Assembly: GCA_030789695.1 (NCBI GenBank)
Contig: CM061138.1
Location: forward strand, 180,459,051-180,523,050
From: Scilla litardierei
Lineage: Eukaryota > Streptophyta > Magnoliopsida > Asparagales > Asparagaceae
DNA: 64,000 nt
Direction: 5' to 3'
Part shown: positions 1 to 10,404 of the stretch, piece by piece
Layout of the letters: every line of letters starts with the position of its first letter
Numbering within the stretch: position 1 is the first letter of the stretch
Made by a program: the position numbers and the translations under genes
Notes under the pieces: model-generated
What the model saw: only the letters and a program-made list of their open reading frames with translations
Database searches by the model: none
Told to the model about the DNA's origin: nothing

Positions 1-239
1 GCCTTTCATCTTCCCCCCTTTGACTCATACTTTCACTCCAATGACCATGGTCCGATGATCCTTCCATGCCTACAACAAAAAGGAGTTAATAGAGCAAAAA
101 CTTCCATACAACACCCATGCTTCATTCAAGTAATAAAATTTTGTTGCACCACATGCATCATTCATGTCCTACGGCACATATATAAAACAAACATATCAAT
201 GTACTCAAGCACACACATGCATGAAAACTAACACACATC

Positions 240-1664
240 TCACATGCCATATTCAATTGTGTTCCCGTGATTATTAATGGTACAATAGTCCACCCACATA
301 TCCCAAGCTAGTTGATCCCTCCGAAGTTTCCATTGGTCCCGTTGTTGGGTTTGGTCACGTCTGTTCACCTGTTGTGACAGATCCATAATCGAATCATCTT
401 GATCATCGATACCATCACCCTCCTCCTCAAGCACATCAACATCCTCTAGTAGATGTGGGTCATGTGGATCTGCTACTTGGATATAATTATGCAAAACCGT
501 GCACGCCAACACGGTATCGACCTGAATTGGGAAGGGATAATGCTGATTGGCCGACAATATCTTAACTTGTTCTTAAGGATGCCAAAAGTCGACTCGATCT
601 TTGTTCTTAACGACGAATGACACAGATTGAATAGCTCTTTGCGATTGCGAGGAACTCGATCAGTATGGTCCTTCAGATGGTATCTAACGCCCCTGTATGG
701 AGATATGAACCCAGGCATGGTAGTATACCCAGCATCGCACAGGTAATATTTCCCTGCAATCAGTATCGTACAACCACCTTATAATCACACGGCTTCATAA
801 ATATGTGTATATTTCATGGAGATTATAGTACGCCTATTACCTTCATATACTCGAAGACCGTTGGGAGGGGGTAATGATAACGCATCTTTAAGGACAGTAA
901 AATCATTTGCTGATCCTTCCCACCCTGCCATGACGTAAGTGAATCGTTTATTTGGTGTTGCAGCCGCCAGCACATTTTGTGTCACCCCCTTACGGCCTCT
1001 AAATCGGGGGACGAGATTGGCGGGGAGCATGGCATCGATATGGGTCCCATCAATCAGACCAATGCAATCCTACATCACAGTCAACCAACAAAAATGTTTA
1101 ACTCATCTTCTTTCAATAGATACTGCAACCATATATTCAAGAAACATCACGTACCTTGAAATATGGAAACCACCTTGGATTATTCAGAATCTCAGGCGGC
1201 GTCTCATTTGGAGCTTGCTTCATGTACGTATCCCGCAAGGCACACACTGCTTGCAGTACTTGGTTAAAGTAACGACTAACAGTGGATCCGGATCGTATAA
1301 AATCAACTTGCATCACTCTGTTCTTTGACTTGTGACCGACGATATGTAGAAACATTGCCAACTGCTCCTCAATGGACACATTGACCGTGTCTTTGAGTAT
1401 ATTCCCAGTTCTCATTAAACTAGCCAGGTTCATGAATGCAGGGGTCCGCATTCTTAAGTAGTGTAAACAACTCGTCTCACTCCCATGGAGGATTCTACGC
1501 ATGTGGGATTTCCTATGCAAATCACGCATAACAGAAGGCTCTCTAGGTATACGTGTAGACTCAGCATCATCGTATAGTAAAAGAAATTGTATGACGGTAA
1601 AAACTACAGTAGCCGCAGCCGCGCAACATATTTGATGCCCCGACATGTCTCCATTTTCATCCAT
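240..1664 (-). pseudogene. PIF/Harbinger DDE transposase (HARBI1-like), three exons, one frameshift
   Basis: This encodes the nuclease that moves Harbinger elements. Exon 1 (1664-1155) carries the N-terminal helical region usual in plant copies. A GT-AG intron (1154-1070, 85 bp) joins WFPYFK to DCIGLIDGTHID, which holds the first catalytic Asp. A second intron (840-754, 87 bp, phase 1) joins LRVYEG to KYYLCDAGYTTMPGF with the second Asp. IESTFGILKN carries the catalytic Glu. Near 564 one base is missing after the codons for KNK; the expected sequence resumes in another frame as ILSANQHYPFPIQV, then CTVLHNYI, and stops at 240. Apart from that base the gene looks complete and all three catalytic residues are present, so it decayed recently. 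The ATG at 1664 starts MDENGDMSG; an upstream start was not excluded. Confidence 0.85.
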
Positions 1665-1749
1665 CTATATCATACAGTAATCAACCATAAATTCATGCAT
1701 TTGATGCCACACCCCTAAGATAATATACATGTTCATTCATAAAAAAATT

Positions 1750-3055
1750 CATACGGATTTTTCATGGCCCTCAGACTATGTTTATTTTTCATATTCCATC
1801 ATGACGGCCTGGCAGTTGCTTCTTCACATTATACCCATATAATCAAATAACCCATGCGGACTCCAATATATTCAAGTACACCATGCATGATTCAAATAAT
1901 CAACCACCATAAAACCTGAGTACGCAAATTTTCCCCTAAATCCCTTTGAATATACATCCGGTTTAAAACTTTTTTATGTAATGAAGGTGCCATCAAGCCA
2001 GCCGTACATTGATATTTATAATATCTCTATTTCTCATCCGTCCCGCATTCATTTTGTGTCATCATTGGGCTCGCATAAAACAAATCGTTTATTATTTCTT
2101 GAAAAATCAAATCTCCTTTAAGACCGGGAAAAACTTTTCACTTCATTTCATACACCATGTTGCAACTACCATCAATGCCACGCCAAGCCATGCATGATTC
2201 CGCTACCTTTATTTACTGTTGCTAGGATCATGTAGCAATTATTCACACGGGGCTCAATAAATAGTAGGGCTCAGCTTGCTTGGTCTGCATAGGGCATATG
2301 CAACATGAATGTAGAAATGCCAAAAAATACATTTTCAATGTGTTTGCAATTCAAACTGCCCCGCAGCATTTCAGACATAAAGTGTGCAGCTAGGATACTG
2401 GGATCACCAACACAATGCAGAAAAAAAAATACAGTTTCAATGTGTTTCCACTTCAAAATGCCCATAATCATTTTCAGCCATCAGTGTGCAAGTAGGATAA
2501 TGTGATCAACAACACAATGAAGCAAAAAAAAGTACATTTTCAATTTGTTTGCACTTCAACCTACCCCGAAGCATTTCAGACATCAGTGTTCAGCTAGGAT
2601 AACTTTACGAAATAAAACAATGAAGAAAAATCGGTACATTTTCATTGGGGATTTTTCATTGCCCTCAGACTATGTATGTTCATCATTTTCACGGCCTGGC
2701 AGTTGCTCCTTCACATTATACCCAAACCAACTTCCGATATCATTTAAATGTAATGAAGGTGCCTTCAAGCCAGCCGGAATCAGTAGTAATAATATCTCAA
2801 TTTATCATCCGTCCCGCATTGATTTTGTGTCATCATTGGGCTCGCATATAACAACTTTTCACTTCAAATAATACACCATGTTGCAACATCCAGCAATGCC
2901 ATCACAAGCCATGCATGATTCCTCTACAATTATTTCCTTTTGCTTCATCTTGGATCATTTATTCACCTAGGTCTGACTAAATAGTAGGGCTCAGCTTGCT
3001 TGGTGTGCATAGGGCTGATGCAACATGGATGTATGAAAGCAAACACATTGAAAAT
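1750..3055. repeat. Diverged direct duplication upstream of the Harbinger transposase
   Basis: Blocks in 1750-2330 recur in the same order in 2643-3055. Shared blocks include GCCCTCAGACTATG with GGCCTGGCAGTTGC (1768 and 2661 onward), CATCCGTCCCGCATT (2035 and 2806), CATACACCATGTTGCAAC, and AATAGTAGGGCTCAGCTTGC (2261 and 2980). The first copy is longer because of extra inserts. No gene is seen here. This is probably transposon non-coding DNA duplicated long ago. Confidence 0.75.
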
Positions 3056-3172
3056 GTATTTTTTTTGCTTCATTGTGATGTTGATCACAGTATCCTAGCT
3101 GCACACTGATGTCTGAAATGCTTATGGGCAGTTTGAAGTTGCAAACACATTGAATGTGTATATTTTTGACAA
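2322..3172. repeat. Roughly 100-bp units, three direct and one inverted
   Basis: Three tandem units (about 2322-2420, 2421-2523, 2524-2624) share the order TACATTTTCAATGTG, CACTTCAA, GCATTTCAGACAT, CAGCTAGGATA, ACAATGAAG. A fourth unit at 3046-3172 is in reverse orientation (CACATTGAAAATGTA ... TATCCTAGCTGCACACTGATG). The direct and inverted copies could fold into long hairpins. No coding potential was seen. Confidence 0.7.
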
Positions 3173-3915
3173 CATTAATAACAAAATCATCATATCTATA
3201 TAGATCAGAATATAGATCCTGATTTTAAAGCCTAAAATCCCAACGTCATACCCACATTCATCATATACCAACATAGCTCAGCTTAGATCATCATCGCCAG
3301 CCAACAAATCACAACCAACCTTCATAAATCTCAGCAAATAGCAAAAGGATTTAGCGTTGCAGAATTTATACCTCAGCTAATAGCACGGAGAGTGGATCGT
3401 GGAAGAAGAAGAAAGAAGCCTCAACCTTTTGCAAACAAACCCCCAAATTCCAAGCCCTAGATCTTCAGTCGGCAGCCATGGAGGTGGCAACCCCGAGCTG
3501 TAACGATGGGTAACACCACTAGAAGGTCATCAATGGCACCCCCGAGTAGATCAAACACCTAGATCTCAGTCGGCAGCCATGGATGACCTCAGATCAACCC
3601 GACAGAGGGAGGAGAGAGAAATTTTTAGGGTTTGAGCGAAGCTTTCAGAGGTGTGGAGAAGAAGGAGGAGGTGATCACATGCTCAAGTGGCCCCACCGTC
3701 GGAGAATCCCCCCCAAGAAACCACGAAATCGAGTTGCTCCGACAGAGGGGAAATCGTCGCAGCGAGAAAGCAAGTCGCTGAGATTCCCATTTACTCCGCC
3801 GAACACCCTAGAGGAAAACGAAGGGAAAAGGAATCGAAAAAGCAGCGCACAGTGCACGGGGGCCCACCATCTGAGTGGAATCCCACTCACTTAAGGGCAA
3901 AAGAACAGGCCCTTA

Positions 3916-4542
3916 GTGTGTTCTTTTGATACGAGAGAGAAATTGACGTTTAGTGTGTTCTTTTGATGAAAAGTGTGGTTGGATTGTACGGTTGGAAAGT
4001 TGAGGTGGGGCCCACTCGGTATAGTGTGTTCTTTTGGATTAAGAAAGTTGTATGTTGGAAAGTGGCGTGGGGTCGACTCAAATTTAATTTGAGCTATTTA
4101 AACCTAAACTAACTATTTAAAGCAAAATTAATTAATTAATATACAAACTAATTAATACTTAAAATATAAAAAAATAATTAATAGGGTACAAAACATTCGG
4201 GATGATGCAGCAAGCGCGCAGTGTGCTCCGATTTGTCCAGATGCAGCAAGCGGGACCCACGCATTTGTCCAGATGCAGCGCACAGTGTGCTCCGATTGGC
4301 TGATCCAACAAGTGGGACCCACATCCGGGAGAATCTCTTGTAATCGCAGCGTTTTCCTCCGATTTCAAATGCTAGCTCAGATTCTCACTGCAACGTTCCA
4401 CGTAGGCCAACTTTCCCTATTTCACACAAAGCAGAAAAGAACACACGGAGAGAATCCAAATCAGAATTCCACTCAACAGTGGTTAAATAGTGGATGAATA
4501 GGATCGGATTCCTTGCCAACTATCGGACATAAGAACAGGCCC
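3916..4542. mobile_element. Harbinger/Tourist-like non-autonomous element
   Basis: A 627-bp segment is flanked by TTA on both sides (3913-3915 and 4543-4545). Its ends are similar but imperfect inverted repeats: GTGTGTTCTTTTG on the left and, reverse-complemented, GGGCCTGTTCTTATG on the right. The motif TAGTGTGTTCTTTTG recurs at 3951 and 4024, and GATGCAGCAAGCG and CAGTGTGCTCCGATT recur at 4205-4300. No ORF of note. The alternative is that it is the outer end of the Harbinger element to the left, with internal repeats of its terminus. Confidence 0.45.
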
Positions 4543-4545
4543 TTA

Positions 4546-5003
4546 GAAGGAAAAGAAACGATTATTTTTTGGGGAATTGCTTTGCGCATGTACCGTTCTA
4601 CTCTTCGCACAACCGCTTTAATTTTTTGAAAAATGACAAAGCTGAAGCTTTGAACATGCATGTTCCTAACTCCGGTCTATGCATCGCATTATACTTACTA
4701 TTGTGAAAAAATTTGGATGTTGTATGCCTTGAATAATTTTCGTCGGTTCATCAATTTTTACTCATCGTATACAATGTCAAAAATTTTGACGGTTTTCGCA
4801 TTGAGTTAAATTTGATATACATACCAAAATTACTCATGTCGCACCAGTAGTTGAGTTTGACCAGCAGGACTAGCAGGACACTGGGTATTGAGAGTGAGTG
4901 CGGGAGATTTGCTTTGTTGTTTTCAGAGTGGCTTGATGTATCATCTGTATTTCAATAGTATTTTTTTTCCTTCATGTACGCTGCTGGATTGTAATAAGGT
5001 TGT
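4546..5003. other. No gene; left arm of a TIR element
   Basis: AT-rich sequence without a credible ORF. It holds the left inverted repeat at 4571 and a block near 4741-4800 (TTTTTACTCATCGTA then CAAAAATTTTGAC) that resembles 32877-32921 on the far side of element H. This fits one small element split by the H insertion. Confidence 0.5.
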
Positions 5004-5008
5004 AAACC

Positions 5009-6101
5009 TGATACGTCTATTTTGCGGAGGCCCAACAGCATGGGCCCAAAGGCGCAGCCTACTACGCGAAATCACGGGGGGTCCAAGCCCACCCAACGAA
5101 GCCCATGAGAGGACCCCGAACATCGATCCGGCCCGACCCCGGAAACGCGCGAGTCACTCGCCCACGCCAGCGATAACCGTTCCCCCAGGCCCGCTACCAC
5201 TTAATGGCCGTTATGGGGAGGTGCTGGCATGGCGCGGGGAGCGGCGATGGGGAGGAGGATTGAGGGGACACGATTGGGGGCGGACGAGGGACGTGAGTCA
5301 TGGGTGGTCGCGACGATAGGCCTATAAAAGGGCTAGGAGGACGACTGGAGAAGGGACCGCATCTCAGGTAACAAAAACCTAAGGTACTCCGTCAACGACC
5401 TAGTTCTCCCACTTCATCTCCTTCCCCCCGCTCGCGCCGGAGGACGTCGTTCCGATCTCCTCTCGAGTCGAACCGTCCCCGCTGAGCCTCCTCTTTCAGA
5501 TCATCATCTGACTTAGGCATCGGAGGGTATTTGGCCGGAACCAAGGTCCGGCCCCCCTGACGAGTGTTCTCGTCTGTTCAGGAAGACGTTAGATCCAAGT
5601 GCCGAGGCTTCCCCTCGGCTCCACGCCGGCCGCGCATCAAGCGAGGCGACCGAGGCTACCCCTCGTCGTCCGACCGACCGAGGCCGAGCGCGCCCACCCG
5701 AGCCGAGGCTTCCCCTCAGCTCCGCGTCGGTCGCACGCCAAGCCAAGGCGCCGAGGCTTCCCCTCGTCGCCCGACCGTCCGAGGCCGAGCACCTCACACC
5801 GGGCCGAGGCTTCCCCTCAGCTCCGCGTCGGTCGCACGCCAAGCCAAGGCGCCGAGGCTTCCCCTCGTCGCCCGACCGTCCGAGGCCGAGCACCTCACAC
5901 CGGGCCGAGGCTTCCCCTCAGTCCCCCAGAGGCCAAGGATCCAGACCCGGCCCAGCTGACGTGCTCTGCGTCGACTGCATCTCCGATTCGCGTCGCGTCT
6001 ACACGTGCTCGACGCACCCAAGGGACCCAAATCGGCCCCTTGACCACGTTGACCGGGCAGTCCACGGTCAACGATTTTGTAGTGAGAAACACTCTGAAAC
6101 A
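5009..6101 (+). repeat. 5' LTR of element H (1093 bp)
   Basis: Begins TGATACGTCTATTTT and ends CTCTGAAACA. It differs from the 3' LTR by roughly 20 substitutions and by one extra copy of a 101-bp unit (5720-5820 repeated at 5821-5921), which starts CTCCGCGTCGGTCGCACG. The GC-rich part is built from GAGGCTTCCCCTC-type repeats. Long open frames here (for example 5599-6273) are composition effects of this repeat. Confidence 0.95.
5323..5330 (+). promoter_or_regulatory. TATA box of the H LTR
   Basis: TATAAAAG in CCTATAAAAGGGCTAGG; the 3' LTR has the same motif near 32081. About 80 bp downstream the sequence turns pyrimidine-rich, as at an LTR transcription start. Assigned by position and motif only. 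Confidence 0.55.
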
Positions 6102-6103
6102 TC

Positions 6104-6120
6104 TGGCGCCGTCTGTGGGA
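6104..6120 (+). other. Primer-binding site of element H
   Basis: TGGCGCCGTCTGTGGGA lies two bases after the LTR end. The same string is a familiar primer site directly after 5' LTRs of plant gypsy elements. The tRNA it pairs with was not worked out. Confidence 0.85.
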
Positions 6121-6157
6121 AACGAACTATCCCACGAAAAAACAAACCACACTTGCA

Positions 6158-6225
6158 ATGGCACGCGCCTGCAACGGGAAGAGACGCATGCCCCCCATCC
6201 CGGAGGAGGGAAATGGCGCACCCAA
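6158..6225 (+). pseudogene. Element H gag, first 22 codons before the C1 LTR insertion
   Basis: The ATG at 6158 opens MARACNGKRRMPPIPEEGNG. The frame is broken at 6225 by the LTR of C1. It resumes in phase at 7959 and 18836 if the LTR and one copy of CCCAA are taken out. This in-phase join supports both the start codon and the exact insertion point. Confidence 0.75.
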
Positions 6226-7953
6226 TGTAGTGCCCTGGGAAGCTACTGCACATGTACTAGAGGGGGGGAATAGTACTTTTAAATAATAGGGAGAGTTATT
6301 CCTAATTATCGTGCAATTAACAAACAACAATGCGGAATAACAACGATCAACAAGAATAAATACAAACGCAAACAAATGGATTAATGGGTTCGGATCCACC
6401 CAAGTCTCCCCGACTTGTTCCCGGTGATCCTACGTCCCAACCACCCGGATCCCTTCCGGATACTTGAGTTAGAAACCCTAACTCAAGATTTCCAATATGA
6501 ACACTTGCGAAAACCTCACAAGTGCAATCGACCTACAATCGATGACCGTGACTCCCACAACCCGAGATCACGCAAAACCTCTCACAACCGAGAGTATACA
6601 ATTCAAATATAACTGAAATGAAATGCTTACCAACAAAATACCTATGCCTTGAGATTTCTTACCAAATTAGGGCAAAGAGGAGTTTGATGGAGGAAGAGTC
6701 ACCAAACCCTAGCTTCAAGAAGATGACCAGCAATGGAAGCCTAGGGATGAGATGGATGACCTAGAATCAAGCCCTTGGCTTGGAAGGCTCACAACCAATG
6801 AATCTCTCTTGAGGAATAAGAGTGAGGGAGAGATTCTTGAGAATGGGAGAGCTTGAAGATGAGAGTTGAAAGCTTCTCTTTGAATCAATAGAACTCTGAA
6901 ATAGCAGCCCTTGGATCCTATGAAATAACCCCTCCAGGTATTTAAAGGATCAAGGGAAAAGGGAGAGAGAAACGTCGCTTTCAAAACTCCAACGGATCTA
7001 AATCTGAAGCAGACTAGTCGGTCAAAGAACAACCACTGACCGACTAGTTCATCAACTAGTCGGTCGGTGAAACAACATGAACCGACTAAGAGGTGAACAG
7101 TGAACAGATGAAGATTTCAGACCTAGATAACTAGTCGGTCCAAGAAGACTTTCTGACCGACTAGTTTCACAACTAGTCGGTCGGTCAGTAAACTTAGACC
7201 GACTAAGAGTCAAAAACAAATAGTCTGAATACAAATGATTTAGTCGGTCCAAGAACAAATGTTGACCGACTAGATCAACAACTAGTCGGTCGCCAAACGT
7301 TCTTAGACCGACTAACGATAAACAGTAGCTCAGGAGAAATTTAGTATGAACAGTAAGTCACAACTAGTCGGTCAAAGAAGCATCACTGACCGACTAGTTC
7401 ACAAACTAGTCGGTCGGTGAGTCAACGTAGACCGACTAACTGTAAACAGTACTGAACATGAAATTAAGGAATCAAACTAGTCGGTCCAAGAACAGTTGCC
7501 GACCGACTAGATCACCATCTAGTCGGTCAGTACTTGTTCTTGTACCAACTAACATGCACATACAAATCCGAATCGAAGCGCGACGCTTCGAGGAAGTTAG
7601 AATGAACTTGTACGAAGATCCTAGAGCTACGATATGAGCGTAATGAAGATAGAAATGTAAGAATAACTCAAGGCTTAACATTCTATAAATCGAAGCTAAA
7701 AGACTATAAAATAAACCTTAGCGATCCGTCTTCAAAGCTTCAATCTTCATTCTTGACTTCAAAGAAGGTACAAAAGCTTCAACGAAGCTTTAGGCATGCG
7801 ATCACGCGCTTTGAGAAGTCTTGAGACGTCGCTTTGGATGTTCTCGTGAATTTGGCGACGATCTCCATAACTGCGCTCACAAATTGTTAGTTCATGATAT
7901 ATTTATGTTTGCTCATCATCCAAAACCAAATCCGGGGAGTCCAATACTCAACA
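6226..7953 (-). repeat. C1 copia LTR, copy A (solo configuration)
   Basis: A 1728-bp LTR starting TGTAGTGCCC and ending ACTCAACA as read on the plus strand, with CCCAA on both sides (6221-6225 and 7954-7958). It belongs to the minus-strand element C1, whose primer site and gag abut the second copy at 17096. The reverse-strand TATA region is TTTAAATA near 6940. It carries the GACCGACTAG repeat array at 7010-7560. H gag follows directly, so here it behaves as a solo LTR. Confidence 0.9.
7010..7560. repeat. GACCGACTAG/CTAGTCGGTC tandem array in the C1 LTR (copy A)
   Basis: About five units of roughly 115 bp start near 7013, 7130, 7243, 7363 and 7477. Each unit holds CTAGTCGGTC copies alternating with the reverse complement GACCGACTAG, so every unit can form hairpins. 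Between them lie conserved strings such as AACGTTCTTAGACCGACTAA and GATAAACAGTAGCT. A copy lies at 17889-18437, and homologous units occur in the LTR of element T at 13640-14075. Confidence 0.95.
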
Positions 7954-7958
7954 CCCAA

Positions 7959-9363
7959 CGGCAATCACCACGCCCCCTCAGCCGAAGAGACTGGCGAGAC
8001 CGAGCTGGCCACGCAGGAGCAACTCCGTGCCCTGGCCCAAGAGACCAACGCGAACATTCAGACGCTGGTCGCGACGGTACAACAGCTCATCGGCACCGCG
8101 CCAGCCAACGGAGACGTGTTGGGCGACGGCCATCACTGGGAGGGGGGCCCACCGCTCCTGCGGTCCGCTGTGGTCGCTGACCACGGAAACCGAAGACCGA
8201 ACACGGAGCGTCGGTTCACACTACCCGGCCTCCATCAGGCGAGATTGCGCGCCTCCTCCTCTCATCGCGAAAGGAGCAGGAGGGGTACCGAATACACGGG
8301 GGACGAATCGGTGACCACGTCGTCTCGTCGGCCACGGTCACCTCACCGCAGAAGAAGTGGTCGGCACCACTCGAGGGACTGATCACGGCTAAGCGGAAGC
8401 TCCCGCCGGAGGAGCCGGGAACGCCGGACCAGCCCCACTCCCAGTGTGGCGAGGGCCGTTGAGCCAGCCCAACCAGCGCCTGTGCCACCTCCGCAACCGA
8501 ACGAGCCCGAGGTAGGCAGATGTCGGACCCCTGTAGGCATCCACGGAGACCGGTGCCCCCTGTCGCGGAGAATAACCGACGCGCGGGTCCCCTCTCGATT
8601 CAAGATCCCGACGCTGGGGAAATACGACGGGATAGGGGATCCAGGGAACCATGTGATGGACTACGAGGGGGACATGTCCTTCCAGGGAGCCGATGATACC
8701 CTGCTCTGCAGGGGCTTTTATTCGACCCTCAGGGGAGCAGCGAGAACTTGGTACCGCAGCCTGCCCAGCCGCTCCATTGACAGCTTCGAGGAACTCACCC
8801 AGATGTTCTGCAAACAGTTCATGGCAGGGCGACAGGTAATGCCTGATGCTGAACATTTGTTTAACATAGTGCAGGGCCCGGCCGAGCCGCTCCGACAATT
8901 TATGCGCCGCTTCAACGCTGAGCGGCTGAACGTAAACAGCCCTCCCGACCTCGTTGTCCAAACTGCCCTAAAGAAAGGGCTGCGTCATAGAGGCTTGAAG
9001 AAATCTCTGCACAATGATCCCCCGAAAGATCTCGCTGGGATCATGGCGAGGGCCGAGCGCTTCATGTTGACCGAGGAGACCTTGGCCATCGAGGCAGGAA
9101 AGACCAGACGAGGGACCAAGCGCGGCGATAGCGAGCGCCGCAGCCCCGAAGGGTACCGGGCAGAGAAGAGGGCGAGAAACAAGCAGCGGAGGGAGGATAC
9201 GAGGGACGCCACCCCGGACGCCGTCCTCACTCAAGTGCAGAAGGAAGAGCGCGCTGATCGCCCCCCGCCGAAGACAAAGAGATGGGGTAAAAATGGGGAA
9301 AAGTATTGCCAGTACCACAAAGACAACGGCCACGACACTGAAGACTGCTGGCACCTAAAGAAG
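7959..9363 (+). pseudogene. Element H gag body, copy A
   Basis: Structural Gag of a Tat-lineage gypsy element. The frame has one TGA at 8380. Before it comes a coiled, Gln-rich start (TQEQLRALAQETNANIQ). After it come RRITDARVPSRFKIPTLGKYDG and the capsid-like block YSTLRGAARTWYRSLPSRSI, a basic tail and a zinc-knuckle-like CQYHKDNGHDTEDCWHLKK. At 9364 a C2 LTR interrupts the frame. The TGA is also in copy B, so it predates the duplication. Another frame is open across the stop (8337-8440, KKWSAPLEGLITAKRKLPPE), so a pair of compensating frameshifts is an alternative to a plain stop. Confidence 0.8.
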
Positions 9364-9969
9364 TGTTGGATATGGAAGACGTTAGTACACCCTTGTAGGG
9401 GATGTACGAGGGAATACGGACCTCGAACGTCGCGTACACGAAGTCGTGCGTAAAGGAAATATGTTCCCTTGCGGAGAGGATCTCTAGATTGATGGGAAAG
9501 TCGCATTATATGTGCATAAATGCATGCGACATATGGCTAATAAAGGGGTAATATCTTAAGCTTATGTTGTACCATGCATATGGTACAACTTAAGCTTATA
9601 ATATGCCATGTACGATGGTACACCTTAGTTAAATTGTTCCAAAGGAACAATTGCTCCTAAAATAACTACCTTGGGGGCTATAAATAAGACCCAAGGGTTA
9701 GCCATTTCCTTACACTTTTGCATGGCATTCTTGCATGCATTTTCATTCTAGCGAAGCTCTGCCGAAATACTTCCTCTCCCTTTATCCAAGTTCTTAATCT
9801 AAAAGTAGAGATTTAGATTGTGGATTTAGTAGCCTTACTCCGTTCGTGAGAAGACTCGATCCGTCGTGGCGAATCCGAAGGCGAAGTTCGTAGACTACCG
9901 TGCCGCATACGCAAGCGTAAGTCTAAACTTCATTTATCGATCCTAACTCTGTTTTGGCAGGATCATACA
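9364..9969 (+). repeat. C2 copia LTR, copy A (606 bp)
   Basis: Begins TGTTGGATATGG and ends GGATCATACA, with TATAAATA at 9679. It is followed by the primer site TTGGTATCGGAGCC and by leader DNA to 10386. It is part of the duplicated block; the complete C2 element is at 20241-27794. Confidence 0.92.
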
Positions 9970-10386
9970 TTGGTATCGGAGCCATACGGGTTCGCCCCGG
10001 TCAACCCGTCGCCCCGTCGAAACTATGAACGAGTCGTTGTCTTTTTCACGAATGGGTATCCTACCATTACGGATATGGTAGGAACGCTTCGTGACGGAGA
10101 GAACGCAGCGGTTGTTCTTTTCACGTTAGGGTCTCCTATCATTACGGATATGGTAGGAACTCTCCGTGACGGGAAGAACCGACCGTTCACGTAGTATGTT
10201 ATTTTCCATTTTTGGCACACGGCCATTAGAAAATAACCACTTTCTCGACGAACGGGTGCTTCATCGACGAACGGGTGCTTCATCGAGGAAGAAGGTGGTG
10301 GTTATTCCCATCGGGGAAGATCAATTTTAGTGCATGTGCACCATGGCCAAATGGGCTATGAATGCCATGCACCCCCCTCACCATGC
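9970..10386 (+). other. C2 leader fragment ending at a chimeric junction
   Basis: This equals 20847-21263 of the C2 leader. It holds two near-identical stretches with TCACGAATGGGTATCCTACC / ATTACGGATATGGTAGGAAC around 10047 and 10122. It ends at 10386, where sequence of element T begins within about ten bases. No gene. Confidence 0.9.
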
Positions 10387-10404
10387 AGATAGGATACCGA
10401 GGAG

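Larger units (their letters stand above)
1..3912 (-). mobile_element. PIF/Harbinger DNA transposon, left end outside window
   Basis: The transposase gene at 240-1664 belongs to this element. A candidate right terminus is the reverse complement of 3895-3912, reading GGGCCTGTTCTTTTGCCC, followed by TTA at 3913-3915, the target triplet of this superfamily. The left terminus is not in the window. Only the DDE transposase is seen; the Myb-like second Harbinger gene is not found between 1665 and 3900, which holds diverged repeats and AT-rich DNA. The same AAGAACAGGCCCTTA string recurs at 4531-4545, so the true end could instead be 4542. The superfamily is well supported, the exact end is not. Confidence 0.6.
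6226..10386. repeat. 4.16-kb duplicated block, copy A
   Basis: The block comprises C1 LTR, H gag, C2 5' LTR and the start of the C2 leader. It matches 17096-21263 almost base for base: about 20 substitutions by eye plus a poly-G length change at 6257. Homology stops sharply after CACCATGC at 10386. The C2 LTR in this block shares five bases that separate the C2 5' LTR from the 3' LTR, so it derives from the 5' LTR. Confidence 0.93.

Noticed and set aside
3583..3929. ORFs near the Harbinger right end as the missing Myb-like protein
   Set aside because: No helix-turn-helix pattern, overlapping frames on both strands, very basic composition from purine-rich DNA.
5513..6273. Long overlapping ORFs in the H LTR (both strands)
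   Set aside because: They follow GC-rich GAGGCTTCCCCTC repeats, overlap on both strands, and recur in the other LTR with a different length; composition artefacts.
7010..7560. CRISPR-like appearance of regularly spaced GACCGACTAG repeats
   Set aside because: The spacers are themselves repeated, repeats alternate in orientation, there are no cas genes, and the array is inside a plant LTR.
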